A stretch of 64,000 bases of DNA from Physcia stellaris. Lineage: Eukaryota; Ascomycota; Lecanoromycetes; Caliciales; Physciaceae. The notes under the pieces are model-generated. The model was given only the letters and a program-made list of their open reading frames with translations, made no database searches and was not told where the DNA came from. The stretch covers positions 744,001-808,000 of the forward strand of contig JABSSW010000007.1 of the NCBI GenBank assembly GCA_018902385.1, given 5' to 3'. Shown here one piece after another: positions 1-13,860 of this stretch (the first letter of the stretch is position 1; each line of letters starts with the position of its first letter). A program made the translations under genes and the position numbers.

Positions 1-106
1 GGTGCGTCAATTGAAATGGATAACAAAGCAGTAATTATATCCTATCCAGGCCAATCATGTATCGTATGTAAAGGACCAAACCTAACAGCTGAGAATTAGG
101 AAACAT

Positions 107-900
107 ATGTCTATATCGTCACGATATGATGACGCGGACGCTGTTCGCCTGTGGATGGTGCATGTTTCCGAAAAGCAACTGCAAGTCTTCGAGAAAGAGG
201 TCGAAAATAGAGTTCATCAAGACAAAGGTGTGTCAAATTTCACTCTTTCCATGCATCCTATCTTAATTGCACATGATTAGGTAGTTCCACTAGAGCTTTC
301 CTTGAGGGATCACATATCATGGAATTCCGGCGCCAAGGTTTCAATGAAAAGTCTCTCGGGAAGTTCAATGCCAATGAGGAAATATCTGGACAAGCTGCGA
401 ACAAATCCAGCGAGCTAATAGATCGGACTACTGCGCTCCAAGACATTCAGACAACAAGCGAGCAGCTGCACCAATCGGTCACCGAATTTCTCCAGCAGAT
501 GGCGGAGCGATCAGACGATATCAGCAAGCCCGAGAGCTTTTGGGATCAGTGCGAAACCTTCGGAACAGCTTTAACAGACCTCCGACAGTACGCTGATGTA
601 GGCAAGCCGCTAGGTGCACAGCAGATGGAGGATATTGTCTTGCTCGGAAAAGCACTGAAGCCATTCGCTTGGGTGATTATCCGTTATCTTACGGGTTTAT
701 CCGATGGCGCACCGTGGACCGAAAATAAGTATGTAAGAACGTGGGAGGACCTGAATGCTATTTGGCGACCGTATGATGGTGATTCTACATCCAAGCAAGT
801 CCCGAATGTGGTCATTCTGAGAATGGCTAACTACATACTTTTTCTGAAGACCATAATGTCTGTTCCAAGTCTCAATGAGAACATGATTAACAGTCGCTAA
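107..900 (+). CDS. Hypothetical protein, two exons, about 246 aa
   Basis: I do not recognise this protein. An ATG at 107 (MSISSRYDDADAVRLW) opens a 121-nt exon that ends before a GTGTGT donor at 228. The intron ends at the TAG at 278-280 and the second exon continues in phase from 281 to the stop at 898-900. The product is charged and glutamine-rich in its first half (about residues 30-130, helical or coiled-coil-like) with a more globular C-terminal part rich in W and hydrophobics. No signal peptide or membrane segment is visible. Without the intron only an ATG at 319 would be available; the splice is preferred because it preserves frame and adds a helical N-terminus. The next gene starts more than 2 kb away on the same strand. 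Function unknown. Confidence 0.5.
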
Positions 901-3183
901 CACAAAGCAGGATCCCTTCTAGTCTACCACATTATGAGTATCTCCGTCTAAGAAAGATAATACAAGAAAACGAGTTCTGGGTTCAGAAGAAGAGCCGCCA
1001 AGGCCTATTTTTATATAACTACTGGTACACTATGGTTCCACGTGACCCTTTGAAGGAAATCGCCTGGCGAGGTGAGTATAACATCGCAGATTGGGAATTA
1101 GGGCCAGGACTTTGACCATCGCTCTGATGAGGATGCTTTCTCGCCAGTCTGATCCTCCCTGGCTTGCCACCATGCTCTACTCTCGTACCATGGAAGCGGA
1201 CGGTAATAAGTGCGAACGAGCCTTGTCAGGGATTCAATCTTGAGATCAAGAAATGAGGATGGTCAAACGCACAAACAGTAGACCCAACACTAGCCTATGA
1301 GACAATATACAGCATGAGACTGGTATCAACCGCCAAGAGCCGCGCGAAGGAGGTCACGACACGGCGAGTGGCGAGCCTAGTGAAGAGATATCTCATCAAA
1401 TTTTGGATCGATCAAGTTTCTCGTGCCTTGAAAACGTTTAGGAAGGACATAACCAATTCGAGAATATTCTATATTCGGCATGGACTATCTCTCACGGGAT
1501 TCACCCCAATAGCATAATCTGCTCCAGTGCCACTGTTATCGTGTTGCAAGCAGCAATGAAACCTCCAGGCAATCCAGAATCCCCAGCGATCTTCTTCGCG
1601 TATCCAATCTCATAGCTGGACCATTCCTTACCTTGCTTTAAAGATTGACTACTCCAACTCATTCAGCTAGCTTTCCACGTATTCTTACCAAGTCTCGTTC
1701 TCTACCACGAGTAGTATTCTCAAGGAGATTGTTTCCTCTCACCCACTCTTGTATTCCGGACTTCCATAACATCAAGACCGGTCTTTGTCGAGAGAAATAC
1801 TGGGAATATAGCTGATGATAGCTGCCCTAGACTCGTGATGTCGTCGATCATCAAAGCTTGGATAGCACATATCGCAGTGGGTATCTCTAAGCTTAGACAT
1901 TCTGGGTTTCGACTTCATAGCCATAGAGTATGGAAGTTATACTCAAGTTCGGATGTCGCCTACGATGAAGCCTATATACCCCGCTCTCTAAAGCAATCCG
2001 GATCCCCCAAGTCACTCCTACTTCATTCATGTATTACCAAGACTCCAACTGACTAATTCGATACTATTAATTAGCATTTGGTAGAAATGGGTAAGAATCT
2101 CAACTCCGAAATTTTGATGTCATTCTCCGTCTCAATGCTTTCATCACATTGTTTCCGTCCACTCGTATCGAAAACGTGGATCGAGATAGAAGGAAGAGGA
2201 ACCCTTTGATCTGCTTTACACTATCCTGTTATCCAGGAATGTTGTGATGGCCATGAATGGGGAACACGTTATAGATATTGCAATCAAGCACATAGGGATG
2301 TGAGTCTTGGTGCAGGTGCTGACCCACGACATTGAGAATAGTGTTCTACACATTATTGACCGAGACGATCACTCTCGATTTTGAAAAGTCTAAAATCAGA
2401 TTGATGCAACGCATTCGATTGGTTGTTTGACAGATTACCGAGCCAACCAGCTGCTGGAAGGGTTAGGTCTGAAAACCTTAATGACGTGGGAATTTCTCAG
2501 GTAAAGTATCCAAATATACATCCCACTCGTCCATCTGATCATCATGCATCAATGAACAATCGAATTCGATTGTAGATGAGTTATCGTACAGTTACTGCCC
2601 CATCTGATCTCAGCTTTCGGCCAAGAGCAAGAGTCTGCCACAGCGGGATTGAGTGCTTTCAAATGCAGCGCCACCTTGAGCGTGGCTGGCTGAGTCTGTA
2701 AAGGAGGTTTCGAATACGCATTGTGCGTCCACCCTCAGTTCTAGGACAGGAAATATGCCGCTACTTTGGGAATCGGGGCCTGAGAATCTAGGCTTGGATC
2801 GCAGGGTTGGGAAAACGCCACCGATTCTAATTCTTCCCATTTAGTGCAGGCAAGACATTACCCAGGTACATCGATACCTTGAAGAAGCGCCAAGGGAACT
2901 CCGGGAAACGACAGGTCTCTCGAATAGGCTGTTGACTATATGGATGGCTTCAGATTAACCTCGCTGCTGTCGTCTAGACCACGCACTATACTTTGGGCTT
3001 CCGACGAAGTCGGAAGTACCGTGTCTTGAATAGGTTGATCAACAACTGCCTCATTACGGGGAGTCGCCAAAATGGCGCCGAGGACTAACCCACGACTACG
3101 AGGTTGTATACAAATATCGCACGCCTCCCCAGTGCTTGCACTTACCTCAAGCAATAACCATTCTTGCCATTCAACGCATACCA
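901..3183. other. Gene-poor interval, possible gene remnants
   Basis: No convincing gene. Several stretches between about 1,100 and 1,800 read for 30-60 codons with ordinary codon use before hitting stops, so they may be a decayed gene, but no family is recognisable. A 47-bp motif at 2870-2916 recurs at 15736-15782. Confidence 0.35.
2870..2916 (+). repeat. Short dispersed repeat, copy 1
   Basis: The consensus ATCGATACCTTGAAGA, then CGCCAAG, GAACT and GACAGG, is shared with 15736-15782 in the same orientation. Neither copy is in a supported gene. Confidence 0.6.
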
Positions 3184-6100
3184 ATGGAGACTTCCAAAAT
3201 CGTACAGCTGGTAGAGCAGATAGCGCCCGAGTCAATTGGCGGCACCGTTGTCGCCCAACAAACCAAGCTGAAGGCTGAGATTGAGGCTCTCGTGGAACGA
3301 AGTGAGAAAGATGCAATCTTACCGTGTATCACGACTCTCCAGGAGTTCAAGTCGTACGCTTTTCAACAGCAGCAGGCTGGCAACAAAACGGTCCAGGTTT
3401 ACCTTGCTCAGAACATCTCTATCACAACCTTTTTACCCGAACTGGCAGATTCAGGACTCGACAGCTTGCAGCTAGCCAATACGTCGCTAATTTACCGATT
3501 CGAAGGTGACGATGACGATCTTGCTGGAGCTTACATTACTACCGAAGTGCGTTTTGGCGGCGCACTCCAGGAGATAGCCGCCATCGTCCAGGAGCTTACA
3601 CAGATCGGCGAACCTTCACTCCACCTGCACGGCTATCTCGGAGCAATACTCAAATCGGATGATTCGTTCACTGTCAAAGGCCTTACCCTTGGAGGGACCT
3701 TTCGTGGCCTGGGTGTTCAGTCTCCGGCTGGGCTTCAGAGTGCAACATTGTCTACACTTGGGCTGGAGATCCTCGTGGAGGGTCGTAACGGTGCGAAAGA
3801 TAACAAGGAGCAGGATGACAAGGTAAGCTTTTTTATGTCGATCATATTGGACAACTTGGACTAAATCAACATCAGAATTCGAAGGAAATAGTGGTTGAGA
3901 AGATCGTGAACGGGGTGGTTAGTTACGCTAGGGAAAAGGTTACTACGCGGGCCAGTGGTGAAGATAAGAACGGAAAGCCAAAGTCTTCGTTTATGCGAAA
4001 AGCGGCATCTAAACTTGGGGCCGCTTTAGCAGACTACGTCCAGCTCCGCCTGTATGGAAGCTTACTCTTGGCTGTGCCACGCCAGCAAATACCGTTGTTG
4101 ATGGATTTTGACGTGAAGAACCTCGGCCAGGTGATAGAGTTTAACATGTCGCCTAGAACCGACAAGAAGTGGGATGATGCATTTGGCTTTGACTGGCTTG
4201 ACCTCGAGAACGTCACCCTAGGCGCCACACTTGACCTTCAACAAATCCTTGAGGGTGAAAAATTGGAGGCTACTGATTCCAACAGCGGCAGGATGGACCA
4301 TGAAGCGTCTCGGACCAAAGCTGCGCACAAGCGGACAATCTCAAAGGTAGCTGTCCCTGTGTCGACCAATGGGACCACCAAAAGACCGAGAACCGTGGCG
4401 ACATCTAGGGCGAGAGATCAAAACAAGACCCCCGAAAGGGCCGCGAAGACGAAGTCCCTCGAGGACTGGAAAAAAGACAAAGGCCTGTTCAACGAGCTGG
4501 AAGACAGCGACGATGAGGATAACGAACCTAGACCTGTTGAGACTGAGAAAAGGGAGCCCCCTTTCAAGATCACAGTATCTGCCCAGTGGAGAACGCCTCT
4601 CAAGGGCTTGCCGGCGGTGCATGTTGAAGGACAGCTGTGTGGAGAGGATTCTCACTTGAGCGCAACGATACCACATATGGATAAGCAAGACTTTCTTGCG
4701 CTGTATACACAGTCCCAAAAGTCAATACTCACAGACAGCCCGGTAGATATCTCCGCCGAGAATCTTAAGGTTAAGTTCTCCTTCAAAGGACTGAAGCTAA
4801 GAGGGTCGCTTTCGATCTCGGGAAACAAATGCTTGAAGGGCATGGTACGTATATCAGCATCTCAGTTCTGTGCCACTGCGACCGTGGACTCCTGGCCGTT
4901 TGAGAGCGGAAGCTCCAGTCACGAATCACTTGAGATAAAGAGCGCGTCTGTGAAGCTTCTGTTGAAGAAAGCCGACAAGGAAAGAGGTTGGTCTGGTCTA
5001 TTTCACGTTGGTGGAATAGTCAGAGTTCGTCATACGGATGTGAAGGCTCTTTTGCAGGTTGTCCGCTTACCCAGTAGCAAATGGGGATTCATCCTCAGCG
5101 GACAGATTGGAAAAACGATGTCTCTTAGCGACTACGAACCAGCATTGAAAGGTACACATCTTGATCTCAGCCTCAAGGATCTCACACTCGTGGCTAGTAC
5201 GATTGATCTGGAATCGAGCATCCTAAGTAAGGACTACGGAGGGTTTCCTGTAGCACGAGGTAAGCATCTATGAGCGCCATCTAAGTATTGCGCTAAGAAT
5301 ACAGGTGTGTTTCTCTGCACGTCGTTCGAGAAAGTGCCATTTATCGAGGAACGTCCCCAAGCCGCGGGGGCTGCAAATGGCAATACTCAAACAGTCACCG
5401 AGAACAGGAGTAAACAGGCCGAAACTAGTACTCCCATCAGGCGTACTCAACCCAATGATCGATGCTGGCTTGCGATCGGAATTACCATCCCCATCGGCGT
5501 GTCGATAATTTTATATCTGCCCGAGTCGATGAAGTTTGATCTACCTCCACCACCAGGACTTGACATACAAACAGAGGTCAAAAACTTTCAGCTGCAAATT
5601 GGTCTTAATACAGTCGGCCCTTACGGAGCATTCACCGGCAGAGTCTCCGTGGTCATGCCTAGAACACCAAGGCGCAACTTTGATATGACCATCGCATTAA
5701 ACGCTGTTGAGGGCTCGCTCTCTCTTGTCACTGATCTAGCCATTGAGAATCCGTTGGGCCTGAGCAGGAGGTTGACACTAGGCGCGGAGATAGGAGAACC
5801 GAATATACCGCTCGGAATCATGGGATCCTGGGTGTATGGATCCCCGTACCCGACAGGCCTCGGCCTACAAGGTACACTGACTGTTGACAAAACCAAGGCG
5901 TATCGATTGCGCTTTGTAGCCAGCGGTAGTATCGTTAATTCTATGATACACCTGGAAGCGCCTTCAGTGACGTGGGACGACTTTATCGCCTTGACGTCGG
6001 CAGTTCTGGATCCTCAAAAAAGCGGCATCCTCGAGAAACTGCCGCCTCCACCCGCAGATATCTCTTATCAAGATGTCAAGATATATGCTAGTTGCGGCGG

Positions 6101-8017
6101 GCGTTTCGGAAACGAGACCACCATGCCTGGCTTCGAAGTCAAGGGCACAATCCTTTGGAATAAGAGACCTGCAATGCTCGATGCGTCACTCGATCTTATG
6201 AACGGTCTCAGGCTTCAGTTTCTAATTCCAGAGTTCCAGGTCGGGCCACTTAAAGTTGTAGGCCAGCTGATTCATGAGAATTGGCCGGGTCAAAAGTTTG
6301 CAGGTGCTAGTATGGAGGTTTCGCTTCTCAAACAGGCATTCATCCTGAATGGCGAGATATACCTTTTTGATGCGTGGGCGAAATGCGACGTGCACGTCGA
6401 GCACAAACCGGTTCAAACTCTTCGTCTTAACTTCGACCTCCAATGGAATAGCCTTATCAAGATTAGCGTCCACGCGAATGCCGAGAAGGGGTCACACGTC
6501 TCCGAACCTGGGCTGGCAACCCTTGACGTGTACTGTGTCTTTGAACAGGATATACAGAACCAATTACTCCAGTGTCTCAATTCCATCAATGAGGAAGTGG
6601 GAAATCTCGCCCAAAGTGGAATTAGCTCACTAGAGGCTAACGTCAAGGAGCTCGAGAACTCAAATGCTAGTGGTTTGGCTGCACTACAGAATATCTACGA
6701 TCTAAAAGTCAAAGAACTGGAGGATGCGCAGAAGGAACTCCGGGAGCGGAGACGGAAGAAAGAAGAAGAAAGAGACACCACGTTCGTCAATCTCCAGGCC
6801 CGCCAAAGAGACGCGGCTCTACGTGAGGAAAATGAGATTCGCGCTGCAAGTAATAGAAAAAACGATCAGGAAGGCTCGGCCCAAAGGAGCTACAACGAGA
6901 AAGAGGAATCACTGACCGCCCGCAAGACAGCTAAAGAAAGTGAAAAGGAAGCTGCAAAGACTGAAAGATCGAACAAAGCTACGAAAGTTGACACCAACCG
7001 TACGAACCAAATCAACACTTTGATAAGCAGACTCAGACAACTTCCGGGCGATCTCGCAAGCTCAGTGTCATCGATCTTCTCCATGTCTGATCAAGAGATC
7101 GACTCTTTTTGGGGCAGATTAAGAAAAACGTTAACAGTAAGTTAGACCATCCCAAACCCTGTTATTGGTTCTAATCTACTTCTAGACCGTTACAAAAATA
7201 TTCCGAGTGGATTTTCGTAGTAAGTCCAGTCTACTGTTTGTTACGTGACACTTTCAATTAACTCAAATACAGCTGGCTAGAAGCTGGGCCAGCCTGGGCT
7301 TTAGTAAAGTCCGTAGAATTGATCATTGACTCCTTCAACGACTGGCGCAACTCGGAGAACTACACCCATCTCAAAGAGGAGCTCCGACAAGCGGATATTC
7401 ACGCAGCCAGTGTAGCCAACGCTCTAGACATTTTGATCGCAGAAGTAGACCAATCAACTACTGATGCCTGGAATGAGTACCAGGCAACGCTGAGGAGCAT
7501 TCAAAAGACTTTCGACAACGCGATAGCTCAGGCCGAAGCGCTTGTCAAGCAGGCTCAGGCCGACATTGTCAGCGCCCAGAACAGATTCAGAGAAGCTCTT
7601 GAAGAAATAGACACGCAACTCTCTAACCTCCCGCTCAAATTGGAGATAGAAACCGCCCGCACCTTGCTCGAAGCTGCGAAGGTAGGCTCCAGCGAACTAA
7701 TCGCCAAGCGGACCGCGCTCAACGACGCAAGACAGCTCTCCCGAGTCGCGCAGAAGTCGGTGGGTGAGTTCTTGAAGGAAGAGGGCAACAGCTTCGTACT
7801 TGAGCAAGCGGAGCTGACGGGGAGAATCGAGCCGTGGATGACGACGATCCCGCCCTTCCAGGTGCACATCAAAGGGAGGCTGGGTGCGGTACCCTTGGAT
7901 GAGAGTTTCGACTGGGTGCCTTGGAAGGAGGGGAGTGATGAGAACAAGCTTTTTAGAGAAATTGGGTCGAGGGTTTTTGGGGTGCTGAAGGATACGCTGG
8001 TGCCTGGTGGGAAGTAA
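3184..8017 (+). CDS. Large beta-rich protein with coiled coil, 1541 aa, possibly DUF6603-type
   Basis: Five exons fit together in phase: 3184-3822, 3876-5259, 5305-7136, 7186-7219 and 7281-8017, with introns of 53, 45, 49 and 61 nt and GTAAG donors. The start is the ATG at 3184 (METSKIVQLVEQ). Residues 1 to about 1130 alternate short strands and glycine turns (patterns such as LTLGGTFRGL, VRISASQFCA, EVKGTILW), which suggests repeated beta modules; a low-complexity charged linker sits near residues 360-440 (KRTISK, DSDDEDNEP). About residues 1130-1290 are a highly charged coiled coil (KELEDAQKEL, RRRKKEEERD), and a second helical stretch follows near 1320-1460. There is no signal peptide or clear membrane helix. 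The look recalls DUF6603-type proteins of fungi and bacteria, but that is from memory and not established. Function unknown. No neighbour helps: the downstream sequence is a transposon fossil. Confidence 0.7.
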
Positions 8018-8864
8018 GAGCTGGTCGATATCCCCTGCACAGGCAAAATCTGGCCCTCGAGGCTTGGCATCAGTAAATATATATATAAGCGGGCCCTGCC
8101 AAGCCACAATGGCTGTGCCTGTGCATGGGATAGGTCTGCGGGGTGTTTGGGAGCTGATGGATAAGATTAGGTATCAGAGGGGCAGCTGACGGAGAAGACA
8201 CGAGGAGACTTGGAATCTGCATGGATACCAGCCGAGCCACCCACCAAAAGCGCTGTGATATCCTCATGATCATGATATCGTGGCCTTTCGAGCGAAAGGA
8301 TTGCGTACTATCAAAGGATGTAGCGGCAAGAACGAGAGGGAAGCAGTTAGGGGTTCCGTGTGAGAGCGTCTCCATAGTAAGTAATAGGCTAGAGTATTTA
8401 TTGTTCAAACCTTGTTATATAAAGGCCAGTAGTATACGGACCCCCCATTTTGGTAAATAGACCCCCCTACTTGGAAATAACACCCGGAACCACCCCCGAA
8501 GCTCCTTCGAACCTCATCTCCTGTCAAAGTTCAATTTTGCCAAACAAAAAGAACCTTTTCATTGGAGATACTCAATCATTTCAACAATTCATGTTGATGT
8601 TCGAGATAATTGCAGAAACAAAGCCACGATCAGATGCGAAATATGCATTTTCGATGAAATTATTTTTCACATCTTCTATCAATCTACTATCATCTGTCTA
8701 TCCACTTATCTAGCTATCTATCTCCTCATTTATCTCAGACCTGGTCCGCAAAACAAATCGGCCACAATCGAATACCTCTGAAGCATGATGTGACTGCGGT
8801 ATTGAATTCGCAGTGATATGTTGTTGAAGACTCTTCGAATTTTGAACGTTTCTGTAGAACTAGA
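8018..8864. other. Intergenic spacer before the Copia element
   Basis: A TATATATATA run lies at about 8077-8088. I see no supported gene. Short C-runs (8442-8465) and a CTATCT-rich stretch (8680-8735) occur before the LTR. Confidence 0.4.
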
Positions 8865-9034
8865 TGGCCAATCAGAAATCGCCAAGAACTTAGTAACTAG
8901 TACGCACTCCAATGACATTAAATGTTAGAAAATCATGTAAATTAACACTTCATAAAACAGTATGCAATCAATGATTTACGACTTCATGCAGTTTGACAGT
9001 TATGAGTTCGAATCACGCTTAATTGTTGCATTCA
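8865..9034 (+). repeat. 5' LTR of the Copia fossil
   Basis: This 170-bp direct repeat matches 13861-14022. Shared blocks include GAAATCGCCAAGA, CCAATGACATTAAATG, AATCATGTAAATTA and CAATCAATGATTTACGACT. The boundaries were chosen at TG and CA. Confidence 0.85.
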
Positions 9035-12000
9035 ATACGTGATCTATTTGACTATCAATATTTTCAGCATTCGATTGTTTCGACAAACTAACACGAAAAA
9101 TCAAAACATCGCGAAAACATTTCTGTGTTTACACTTTTTTACAACAACAATCAAGAAATTTTTTTCTATTTATTCGCTCGTTCAGCACGATGACGAATAC
9201 GAAACGAAAACTCAAATTGAATTTTTTCAAAAATTGAAACGCGTGATTTTCGATCGTACGAATCAAAATCACAAAATATTCGATTTGAAATTTCATCGAT
9301 TCATTCAACGATATTAAATCAATAGAGAAAATTGAATCTTTAAAGTTCAATCTTGACACACAACAAAATGCGAACTTCAGCGAGAAACATGCTCGATACA
9401 AAATAACGACATCGAGATACAAAAAAAAACTTCAAAATTGAAAGAAGCAAAAAAATTTCATGACAAAAATAATCGATCACATTTACGATACAACAACGAT
9501 TACAAATTTCAATTTTATTCAAATCGTTGAAATTCATTCATGAATCGTTTTCGCGTTCTCAAAGCACGTTTTGCACTCATCGATTCGACTAGAAGTTTGA
9601 AATTGAAACAAGAATACAATCGCTTGATCAAAAATTCATTCAATCGTCAAAACATCGATGTCTGACTAAACGACTATTTGAAAATGTTGATTTTCGTTAA
9701 GCAAGCGAAAATTGCTGAAATCATTGATAGCAAACGAATTTATCGTGATTTTTTACACGCAATCGACAAAATCGCATTTATCTTCGCTGAAGTGCAATTA
9801 TTTCAATTAAACACTGTAACGAATCACGAAATTCAGCTTTTCACTTTTATCGAGATTTTTCGACATCACATGCGCATGAAAGAAATTCGAAAAAAAAAGA
9901 AAACGATATTCAATTCGACATTCGTTATTGAAAAATGCAATCACACAAATCATCGAAATCATTTTGACATTTCGTCATTTCGAAATCAGAATCAGTTTCG
10001 AGATTTTTGCATTTGCGAAAAAAAGCATTTTTACGACGATTGTTTCTATCTCAACGAAAAAATACGCTCAAATGATTTCAAACTGAAATCAGAAATCGTG
10101 ACTAAAATAAACGAAACGAAAAAAAATTCAAAGAAAAAAAGACAAATAAAACAAAGCATCAAGCGAATTGACGAAAAACGTCAAAAAAAGAACGATAACA
10201 AAAATACAAAAGTCGAAATAAAATTTTTCGTCGTCATTCACGTCAATGTCATAAAATCGTTTACAAGCGACTCGTTTTCGTCAAATTACTCATTTCGTTC
10301 GTCATGATTTATGAATCACGAATTCGACATTCACGTGATCAACAAAACGATGAAACAACGTTTTCAAAAAAATCGAAATTGTACAAACGAATCGATGATT
10401 ATGTTAAACATGAAATTATTTTCGATTTTAACATATGATCGAATGAATATCGACGTCGATACATTCACAAAAAAAAATCAATGAAATTTTTAAACGTCAA
10501 TTACGTATCAGATTTTATGATCAATATCGTCGCGAAAAACATTTTCGCAAACAAAAAATTGCATTTTGATACAGTTCATGAGCATTTGCACAAAAACGAT
10601 GATCGATCGTTCGCGTATTACGAATAAAAACACATTACGTTCTCGAAAATAATAAATCTGAAAAAGTGAACATTTTCGCAATCATCGTGCGACAAAAATT
10701 TATTTTAAAATGACATCAATTTTTCGCTCATGCGAATAATGACGTCATACAGCATTTACAAGAAACAATTGAAAAAATGAAACTCATCAACAAAAATAAA
10801 ATGTCATTAATTAACAAATGCGAAAAGTGTGTTTTTTTCAAAGCACATCGAATTGTATTCAAATTTTCTGTAAAGTCAAAAACTTCGAACAAGTCGTTCT
10901 ATCGTATTACATACGATTTCATCGATATGACAACGATTTTGAACAAGCACAAGTGAATATCACACGTCGCATGTTTCGAAACAAATTTTCACATGATATA
11001 CACGCACGAGAACAAAAAACAAATCACGAAAATACTTATTCGAATCATTCACATCATCGAAATCAAATACAACGACAAGATGATATTTGTACGTTCTGAC
11101 GACGAACGCGCGTTAAACATTGCTTGAAATGATTATTGTGCATTCAAAAACATTACACATGAATTTTCGATCGTTGATATTTTAACACAAAACGATCACA
11201 ACGAACGATTCAATGACATACTGTTGATCAAGTCACGAGCAATAAGATTCGAAACAAATTTATTTGTTTATTTATGATCGTGAGTCAATGAAATCGCTAA
11301 TTACATAATGAATCGTACATTTTTCAAAAACATGAATGAAAAACATCGTTCGAAATGATTATCGACAAAAAGTCGAATCTTGTTCACATCGTTCAATATG
11401 AAGCAAAAACATATTTTTGAATAAAAATATTTCGAAGAAGAAAAGATGAAAATCAAAGCACACATCGATTTTTTTGTAAAATATGACAACATCAACATTT
11501 TTTTAATTTGAATTTTTAATCAACGAAAAATTATACGTACACGTGATGTCACATTTAACGAAAATTCACGTTATCGTTTTAACGAAATAAATTTAATTCA
11601 ATTCGTCAACGAGTTTTTTTTGATTAACGATACGCTTAACATATCGCAAAGCGATTTCACGAAAATAATGAACATCGAATCAAACAACGACGAAAATTTA
11701 TGAAAATTAACATTTACAAAGTTTATTATCGATCGCGATGCAAAAAAATTTCACAAACAAATAATTGAAAACGATTTTGAATCAAAATATTTATTTTCAT
11801 TTGTTTCATTTTCGTCAAAAAATGAAAACACGTCAAATACGTTTGATTTTTCGTATTTTTCGTCATTTGTCGTTACAGAAATCGTTACAGAAAATTTCTC
11901 GTCATTTGTCGTTGCAAAAACAATAAAAAAATTATTTTCGTTTGCATCGTCGTTGAAAAAAAAAAAATCGAAACATTGAACGAAAACAACGATTGACGAA

Positions 12001-13860
12001 ATCAATATTCAATTTGAAAAATTCATTCGCATTCGCAAATCAAATTCGTTTCGAAAATTCAATCATTACATCGTTTTAAAAAATGCATTCGCAAAAGAAA
12101 TGCGTTCATTTTACGAAGCATTCATGATTTCATTAACGAAAAAAAAATCGCATCGTGACGATTTTTTCGTCGAATTACGTTTTTATCATCAAATGTTCAA
12201 GCATTTTGAAATCGTCGAATTTTTACGAATCATTGACGTGAAAATCAAAACATTACAATTAAAGCAAATCTGAAAGAAAATTTCATGACATCATGTCAAG
12301 AACGCAAAAAAGACTTTTATATTTATCACGTGAATATTCAAATACAAATTCGACAATGAGAAATACTTGATAAAACATAAAATTAAATTGTGTGCTCGAA
12401 AAGATTTTCAACAAATCGAGCAAAATGTTTATGTTGTTACATTAATTATTAAAATTTTTCGAACATTAATGATCATAATAATCGCTTTCGATTTTAATAT
12501 TCGTCAATATGACGCGATCAATGCATTCGCTAATAACGATATCGACGAATTCATTTATTGCAAAGCCGTTTGACGACTGAAAGAAAACAAGCAATGTGTT
12601 ATTTTTTTTATTGAAAACATTATACGAACTGAAACAGTTTTCAACATTATGATATCGACATTTCTCGATTATTTTCAACAATTTAAATTTGAAACAAATG
12701 TTCGACATCGAATGTTTATTCATCAATGATTACATGATTTTATTTTTCTTCGTGAACGACATAGCGATCATGTATTATTTTCAATATTTCAAACAAATCG
12801 ACGTTTTCGAAAATAAATTTTTCGAAACATATGAAATGAAAAACATCGACGAAATCGAATGATTTTTCAATATTCGCATTACACGCGATAAAAAACAACA
12901 AACAACGTCGTTTTGTCAAAACAATTATATCGACAAATTCATCAACAAGTTCAACATTGACATGATCAAGAAAAAATCAAAATCATTTATACTCACTCAT
13001 ATTTCGATGATAAAGAATGAAAATAATGTTATTTTTCAAAAAATTCATATTTATCAGCAAAAAATCGACTCAATCAATTTCGTTGCAACAACAATTCGAT
13101 CAAATGTAGTCGTTGCAACTTCGTTACTATCTGAATATTTTACGAATTCATTTAAACATCATGCGAAACAAACGACTCGAACGTTAAAATATCTAACACA
13201 CATCAAATATTACGTCATTGTTTACAAAAATCAAGCAAATTATACAATCATCATTTTTCTAATCTCGTCAGATGCGTCATTCGCAAACGATCTAGACATT
13301 CGTCAAAGTTCAAATGAATATTGCTTCATGCTTTTCGACGATTTCATTGATTGAAAGATCACAAAGCAAAAAACAATTACAACTAGTTTCATCGAAATCG
13401 AGTTGTTGATTATGTCGATGACGATCAACATCAAAATGTGATAAAATCGTTTTTTTAAATCAATACAAATGAACATGAAAAAATTCATTCACATTCAATG
13501 CGATAATCGTCAAACTATTCGAATTTTCATTATTTTTGCGATCAAACTCATCATTAAATTACGTCATGTCGATATACATCGTCATTGATTACGTCAAAAA
13601 ATGCAAAAAACACGATTAACATTCAATGAATTTTTACAACGAGTATTTTGATCGACGATTTCATCAAAATTTTATCGTTTCAAAAGCAAAAAACATTCGT
13701 GAAATTGATTGATTTAAAATCTATTTCGATATCAAATTCGAAAAAAAACGACGAATTCGATCAATCAAAAATCGAATAAATCGCATCGAAAAATAGATAA
13801 AACATCAAAAATAAAATGAAATATCAGATATTTTCTTCTAAAAAAATGTGTAAAACTGAA

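Noticed and set aside
4341-4718. Minus-strand frame opposite the charged linker of the large beta-rich protein
   Set aside because: Shadow of the coding strand; codon bias and splice phase support only the plus-strand gene.
8070-8408. 112-codon frame on the minus strand after the large beta-rich gene
   Set aside because: Low complexity, overlaps the 3' end and a TATATA run, no recognisable motif.
9003-9012. GAGTTCGAATC word resembling a tRNA T-arm
   Set aside because: It lies inside the 5' LTR and no acceptor or anticodon arm can be folded around it. No tRNA gene was recognised anywhere in the window.
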